Origin: Desulforamulus ferrireducens
GTDB taxonomy: Bacteria; Bacillota; Desulfotomaculia; Desulfotomaculales; Desulfotomaculaceae
Length of the DNA: 64,000 nt
Assembly (NCBI RefSeq): GCF_002005145.1
Contig: NZ_CP019698.1
Span: 1,612,001-1,676,000 of the forward strand
Reading direction: 5' to 3'
The notes under the pieces were generated by a model. It did not search any database. It was not told the DNA's origin and worked only from the letters and a program-made list of their open reading frames with translations. The position numbers and the translations under genes are program-made. Shown one piece after another: positions 59,616 to 64,000 of this stretch. Position 1 is the first letter of the stretch, and every line of letters starts with the position of its first letter.

Positions 59616-59655
59616 AAAAAAGAGTGTCGCATAACCGTAGTTTTGCGACACTTCC
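59616..59655 (-). terminator. terminator of the GTGTCGCA hairpin family
   Basis: AGTGTCGCA (59623-59631) and TGCGACACT (59644-59652) form a perfect 9-bp stem. On the minus strand it is followed by CTTTTTT and then GGCC heptads. It serves the minus-strand gene ending at 59702. Confidence 0.85.
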
Positions 59656-59701
59656 TTGTTCCTGCTATCATAGTATATGGCTGAAGCGTTACTAAAGTCG
59701 C

Positions 59702-59935
59702 TTAATTGGCAGTGCTCTCATTTACCATCTCGGCGGCTAATCTAAGTGTTGCCACGGTATTTGTGAGCAAAATCTCATAGAGCATAACAGGTAGTACATC
59801 TTGCATGGTAGCCCCCAATTGGCCTGCCTGCACCTGTTTATTGACAATATCACCGGCCCGGTTGAGGCTATGGTTCACTAATGTCATAATTTCTTCCTGA
59901 TGCTCCTGGACAAACTTATCTACATCAATTTTCAT
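59702..59935 (-). CDS. small hypothetical protein
   Basis: A 77-residue, largely helical and mildly acidic protein (MKIDVDKFVQEHQEEIMTLVNHSLNRAGDIVNKQ) with no transmembrane helix, cysteine cluster or recognised domain. Support comes from the terminator placed 50 bp beyond its stop and from ordinary composition; the ribosome site (AAAGGG) is weak. I do not recognise the family. Confidence 0.6.
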   Translation of the reverse strand: MKIDVDKFVQEHQEEIMTLVNHSLNRAGDIVNKQVQAGQLGATMQDVLPVMLYEILLTNTVATLRLAAEMVNESTAN

Positions 59936-60042
59936 TAGTTAATCAGCCCTTTCGACATTGTTAGAAACATTATAACTCTTGTGCAAAGTTATGCCAACCA
60001 TAACATTTTTTGCTTGTTTTTTATAATTATCCTCATCGCATA

Positions 60043-60070
60043 TTGACCAGTTTGTGATATAATATACAAT
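60043..60070 (+). promoter_or_regulatory. probable adk promoter
   Basis: TGATATAAT (60055-60063) is an extended -10. Alternatively TTGACC (60043-60048), 16 bp, TACAAT (60065-60070). Either would start transcription 35-45 bp before adk. Confidence 0.6.
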
Positions 60071-60079
60071 ATTAATTAA

Positions 60080-60754
<675 letters not shown>

Positions 60755-60763
60755 ATCTCTATC

Positions 60764-60795
60764 AACTCTCGTCCTAACCGACGGGAGTTTTTTTC
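60764..60795 (+). terminator. Rho-independent terminator after adk
   Basis: AACTCTCGTC (60764-60773) pairs with GACGGGAGTT (60780-60789) with one G-U pair, followed by TTTTT. Confidence 0.85.
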
Positions 60796-61164
60796 TTCCC
60801 AAATTTATGAAAGTTTATTGTCATTAGACAGTTGCACTAACCTGGTCTTTTATGCTGCAGAAGATAAATGGACAGGGGAAAGAGGAAAAAACCCTGTGGC
60901 CGCATTATCACGGCTGCAGGGTTATGTTAGTTTTATACAGTGACAAATATAATATGTCAGCTAGTTAAACACTTTGCCACAAACAAAAAATACAAAATTA
61001 TTTAACAACTAAGGAGGAATTTATTTTTAATCGTTGATTATTCATTTCGTAGAAATTTTTAATCAATTGTGATTATAAAATCAGCCAGGAGGTGGTCAAA
61101 GGACTGACAGTTGAGCTGGGTGGAACAGCTTTTGTAAACGCTATTTAATTTAAGGAGGACGGTT
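60796..61164 (+). other. long leader/intergenic region before the liv genes
   Basis: 369 bp. It contains a strong stem-loop at 60890-60923 (AACCCTG with CAGGGTT, inner CCG/CGG) without a T run, a TATAAT at 60948-60953 with only a weak -35, and two AGGAGG-like sites (near 61011 and 61087) not followed by convincing genes. No T-box specifier or GGGTGG-type motif was seen. It may be a regulated leader, but I cannot assign a mechanism. Confidence 0.4.
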
Positions 61165-62345
61165 ATGAAAAAGTTTCGTTTGTATGCCCTATTCACAGCA
61201 CTGATAATGCTGACTGCCTTGCTGGCCGGTTGTGGCGGTGGCGGTACTGAGCAAAAGGCCGCTGATGCCAATGAAATCATCATTGGCGGTAACTTAGAAC
61301 TGAGTGGTGCGGTAGCTACCTTTGGTACCGCTATGAAGAATGGTGCAGAGTTATATTTTGAAGAAGTAAATGCCGCCGGTGGAGTTCTGAATAAACAAAT
61401 TAAATTTGTTGTCATGGATAACAAATCTGATGCAACTGAAGCAGCCAACGTTGCTACCCGTTTAATCACCCAGGACAAAGCAGTGGCTATTATTGGTGCA
61501 GCCACCTCTGGTAACACCATGGGCTATATGCAAGTGGCTACCGACAACAAGGTGCCTATTATCACCCCTTCCGGCACCGCCATTGACGTAACAGTTGATC
61601 CTAACACCAAAAAGGTTCGCGACTATGTCTTCCGTACTTGCTTCATCGATCCTTTCCAAGGTATCGTGATGGCTAACTTTGCTATCAACGATCTGCAAGC
61701 TAAAACCGCGGTTCTTTATGTTGACAACCAGTCTCCTTATGCCAAGGGTTTAGCTCAGTTCTTTGAAGAGAACTTTATTAAACTAGGTGGTAAAATCCTC
61801 GCTAAAGAGGCCTTTGTTCCTGAAGATCAAGATTTTAAGGCTACCTTAACCAAGATTAAAGGTTTAAATCCCGATGTTATCTATGTACCAGCTTACTATG
61901 AGGCCGTTGGTAAAATTGTGAAGCAAGGCCGTGAAATTGGCATCACCGTTCCTTTCCTGGGCGGCGATGGTTGGGATTCCCCCAAACTGCCTGAAATTGC
62001 CGGTGCCGAAGCCTTAAATAATACCTTCTTTACCAACCATTATTCCTCACAACAGGATGATCCTGTGATTAAGTCCTTTGTGGAAAAATATCAAGCCAAA
62101 TACGGTCAGGTTCCTGATACCTTTGCCGCCCTTGGTTATGACACTGCCATTTTATTGGTAGAAGCTATTAAAAACTCCGGTGAGGCACTCCTGAAAAGAT
62201 TAAAGACGCCCTGGCCAATACCAAGGATGTGCAAGCTGTTACCGGTAAGCTCTCCTTTGACCAAGACCATAACCCCATTAAGGGTGCTGTTATCTTAGAA
62301 ATGAAAGATGGCAAGCAAGTTTACAAAACCTATGTAAATCCCTAA
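61165..62345 (+). pseudogene. livJ: branched-chain amino-acid ABC transporter substrate-binding lipoprotein, frameshifted
   Basis: LivJ-type periplasmic-binding-fold receptor. The N-terminus is a lipoprotein signal peptide with lipobox LLAGC (Cys23), followed by IIIGGNLELSGAVATFG, VIIGAATSGNTM-like sequence and LGGDGWDSPKL. The first frame stops at 62298 with an atypical tail after residue ~343. The expected C-terminus (KIKDALANTKDVQAVTGKL, ending KTYVNP) is intact in another frame, from about 62190 to TAA 62345. A single-base loss near 62181-62195 explains this. Restored length is 393 residues. It could be a true mutation or a sequencing error. Confidence 0.85.
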
Positions 62346-62363
62346 TTAACAAATAGACAAAAA

Positions 62364-62385
62364 GTGAGGGGGTTTTCCCCCTCAC
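62364..62385 (+). terminator. intra-operon hairpin between livJ and livH
   Basis: GTGAGGGGG, TTTT loop, CCCCCTCAC is a perfect 9-bp GC-rich stem, followed only by ACTATTT. Likely partial termination or mRNA protection that keeps the binding protein in excess over the permease. Confidence 0.65.
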
Positions 62386-62413
62386 ACTATTTACAGTGAT
62401 TGGAGTGGACTCC

Positions 62414-63295
62414 TTGGAAGTATTCATACAACAATTAATTAACGGTATCTCACTGGGGAGTATCTATGCACTCATAGCCCTTGGTTACACCATGGTATAT
62501 GGAATTGTTAAACTAATTAACTTTGCCCATGGTGACATTTATATGGTAGGCGCCTACCTGGGTTTCTTTGCCATAGCAATTCTGGGCTGGCCTTTCCTAC
62601 CTTCGCTGTTGCTGGCTATGGTGGTTTGCTCCATGTTAGGTATGATAATTGAAAAATTAGCCTACAAACCCCTGCGCAATTCACCAAGAATTACGGCCTT
62701 GATTACTGCCATTGGTGTGTCCTTGTTCTTGGAATACAGCATGATGTTAATAGTAAAGCCGGAAGTTCGTTCTTTCCCGCCGGTGCTGACAGATGTGCAG
62801 TATAAGCTTTTTGGCAGTGTTGTGGTCAGTAGTCGGCAGTTAATTATTCTGGTGGTCACCCTGGCTCTCATGATGTTATTGCAATATATTGTGCACAAAA
62901 CCATGATCGGTAAAGCTATGCGGGCAGTTTCCCATGATAAACAGGCTGCCCAACTAATGGGTATTAACGTTGACAACACCATCTCTTTCACCTTTGCCAT
63001 TGGCTCAGCCCTGGCTGCTGCGGCTGGCGTGTTGGTGGGTATCTACTATAATGCCATTAACCCCCTTATGGGCATTATGCCCGGCTTAAAAGCCTTCGTG
63101 GCTGCTGTGTTAGGTGGCATTGGCATTATTCCCGGGGCCATGACCGGTGGCTTTTTGTTGGGGATTGTGGAAGCCATGGTTAGCGGTTATGGTAAATCCC
63201 TCTACCGTGATCCGGTGGCCTTCGTTATTCTCATCATCATTTTAATCGTTAAGCCGGCCGGATTGTTTGGTAAGAATGTCCGGGAGAAAGTGTAG
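62414..63295 (+). CDS. livH: branched-chain amino-acid ABC transporter permease LivH
   Basis: Integral membrane permease of the LivH family. The 293-residue protein begins MEVFIQQLINGISLGSIYALIALGYTMVYGIVKLINFAHGD and has about eight helices with YKPLRNSPRITALITAIG and GGIGIIPGAMTGGFLLGI near the ABC contact. TTG 62414 with GGAGTGG upstream gives the usual start; GTG 62396 is possible but lies before that site. It abuts livM. Confidence 0.93.
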   Translation: MEVFIQQLINGISLGSIYALIALGYTMVYGIVKLINFAHGDIYMVGAYLGFFAIAILGWPFLPSLLLAMVVCSMLGMIIEKLAYKPLRNSPRITALITAIGVSLFLEYSMMLIVKPEVRSFPPVLTDVQYKLFGSVVVSSRQLIILVVTLALMMLLQYIVHKTMIGKAMRAVSHDKQAAQLMGINVDNTISFTFAIGSALAAAAGVLVGIYYNAINPLMGIMPGLKAFVAAVLGGIGIIPGAMTGGFLLGIVEAMVSGYGKSLYRDPVAFVILIIILIVKPAGLFGKNVREKV

Positions 63296-63304
63296 GTGAA
63301 GTCA

Positions 63305-64000
63305 ATGTATCAGCGTAAGCTAGGCAAACAAATTGCCATTTTACTGGTACTGATTGTTTTTTGGTGCAGTATTCAAATGATGATCAGTACGGGTATGCTT
63401 AACCCTTACTACGAATTAAACCTAATATTGATGTGTATCAACATAATATTGGCTGTTAGCCTTAACCTCATTAACGGCTTTAACGGTCAATTTTCCATTG
63501 GACACGCTGGCTTTATGGCTGTAGGGGCCTATGGTGCGGCCATAATTACTCTGAAAGCTCAGTTACCCTTCCCGGTGGCACTGTTATTTGGGGCTTTGCT
63601 GGCTGGAGTATTTGGTATCCTGGTGGGATTACCTACCCTGCGCCTGCGTGGTGACTATCTGGCCATTGCCACCCTGGGCTTTGGTGAAATTATTCGTGGT
63701 CTGATAGTCAATATTGACTATATCGGCGGTGCCTATGGCCTTTCAGGTATTCCTAAATTAGCCAATTGGACCTGGGTTTTCTGGCTAACAGTATTAACAG
63801 TTGTGGTGATTGCTAACTTTGTCAACTCAACCCACGGCAGAGCCACCATTTCCATCAGGGAAAATGAAATAGCCGCCGAGGCCATGGGTATTAACACCAC
63901 CAAGTATAAAGTCATGGCCTTTACCATTGGTTCTCTTTTTGCCGGTCTGGCCGGTGGTTTACATGCGCACTATTTTTATACCATCCAGCCAGGTACTTTT
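63305..64000 (+). CDS. livM: branched-chain amino-acid ABC transporter permease LivM (partial)
   Basis: Open from ATG 63305 to the window edge, 232 codons with no stop. It shows NLINGFNGQFSIGHAGFMAVGAYGAA, LPTLRLRGDYLAIATLGFGEIIR and the GGAYGLSGIP motif typical of LivM permeases, with several membrane helices. Site AGGTGAAG precedes the start. livG and livF ATPase genes are expected beyond the window. Confidence 0.93.
   Translation, partial: MYQRKLGKQIAILLVLIVFWCSIQMMISTGMLNPYYELNLILMCINIILAVSLNLINGFNGQFSIGHAGFMAVGAYGAAIITLKAQLPFPVALLFGALLAGVFGILVGLPTLRLRGDYLAIATLGFGEIIRGLIVNIDYIGGAYGLSGIPKLANWTWVFWLTVLTVVVIANFVNSTHGRATISIRENEIAAEAMGINTTKYKVMAFTIGSLFAGLAGGLHAHYFYTIQPGTF

Noticed and set aside
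61087-61150. Possible 18-codon leader peptide (GTG start) before livJ
   Set aside because: The frame has a ribosome-site-like sequence overlapping the start codon, no run of branched-chain codons and no adjoining attenuator, so there is no support for a leader peptide.

Overview
The window looks like a chromosomal segment of a spore-forming, Gram-positive clostridium of the Desulfotomaculum/Desulforamulus (Peptococcaceae) type. This is inferred from gene content and order: a PyrR-controlled pyr operon, DapL-type lysine synthesis next to dapF, RemA, a YteA-type zinc-finger protein, YqhV-like DUF2619, RqcH, and many TTG/GTG starts behind strong AGGAGG sites. I saw no rRNA, tRNA, CRISPR array or prophage. 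Most of the sequence is housekeeping DNA.

Layout. 1-8.5 kb: the tail of a DUF2905 gene, then queA-tgt-yajC, an HD-domain protein, secD-secF, an ACT protein with its UPF0210 partner, and rluD. 8.6-13.7 kb: type II NADH dehydrogenase, small membrane proteins (DUF5665, DUF441, DUF2619), a ComA-like phosphosulfolactate synthase and an MFS transporter. 13.7-24.8 kb: the full pyrimidine operon pyrR-pyrB-pyrC-carA-carB-pyrK-pyrD-pyrF-lspA-pyrE, with two PyrR-type attenuators and the lipoprotein signal peptidase gene embedded. 24.9-31.7 kb: a secreted hypothetical protein, an alkaline-phosphatase-superfamily hydrolase, RqcH and a Ca2+-type P-ATPase. 31.7-34 kb: a repeat-rich convergent intergenic region carrying a group II intron. 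34-40.3 kb: a chemoreceptor with a Cys-rich N-terminus, dapF-dapL, an aspartate-type aminotransferase and a YteA-like protein. 40.5-59.1 kb: two long co-directional runs, yicC-remA-gmk-rpoZ-coaBC-priA and def-fmt-DUF116-rsmB-rlmN-fhaA-fhaB-stp-rodA-pbpA-prkC-rsgA-rpe. The second resembles the actinobacterial FHA/PP2C/RodA/PBP/PASTA-kinase cluster joined to the Firmicute prkC-rsgA-rpe arrangement. 59.2-64 kb: a tiny rubredoxin-like protein, more repeats, a small hypothetical protein, adk, and a branched-chain amino-acid ABC transporter whose binding-protein gene is frameshifted and whose livM runs off the window.

The least ordinary feature is a dispersed intergenic repeat family. Its unit is a degenerate 7-bp heptad, RGCC/GGCY plus three variable bases (consensus GGCCNNN), in arrays at seven or more intergenic sites. 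Four arrays adjoin a related terminator hairpin (GTGTCGCA...TGCGACAC followed by a T run). In two convergent intergenic regions (31.7-34.0 and 59.3-59.7 kb) heptad arrays bracket a longer core that appears related between the two sites. The group II intron sits inside one array, and removing it restores the 7-bp phase exactly. I do not recognise this repeat family.
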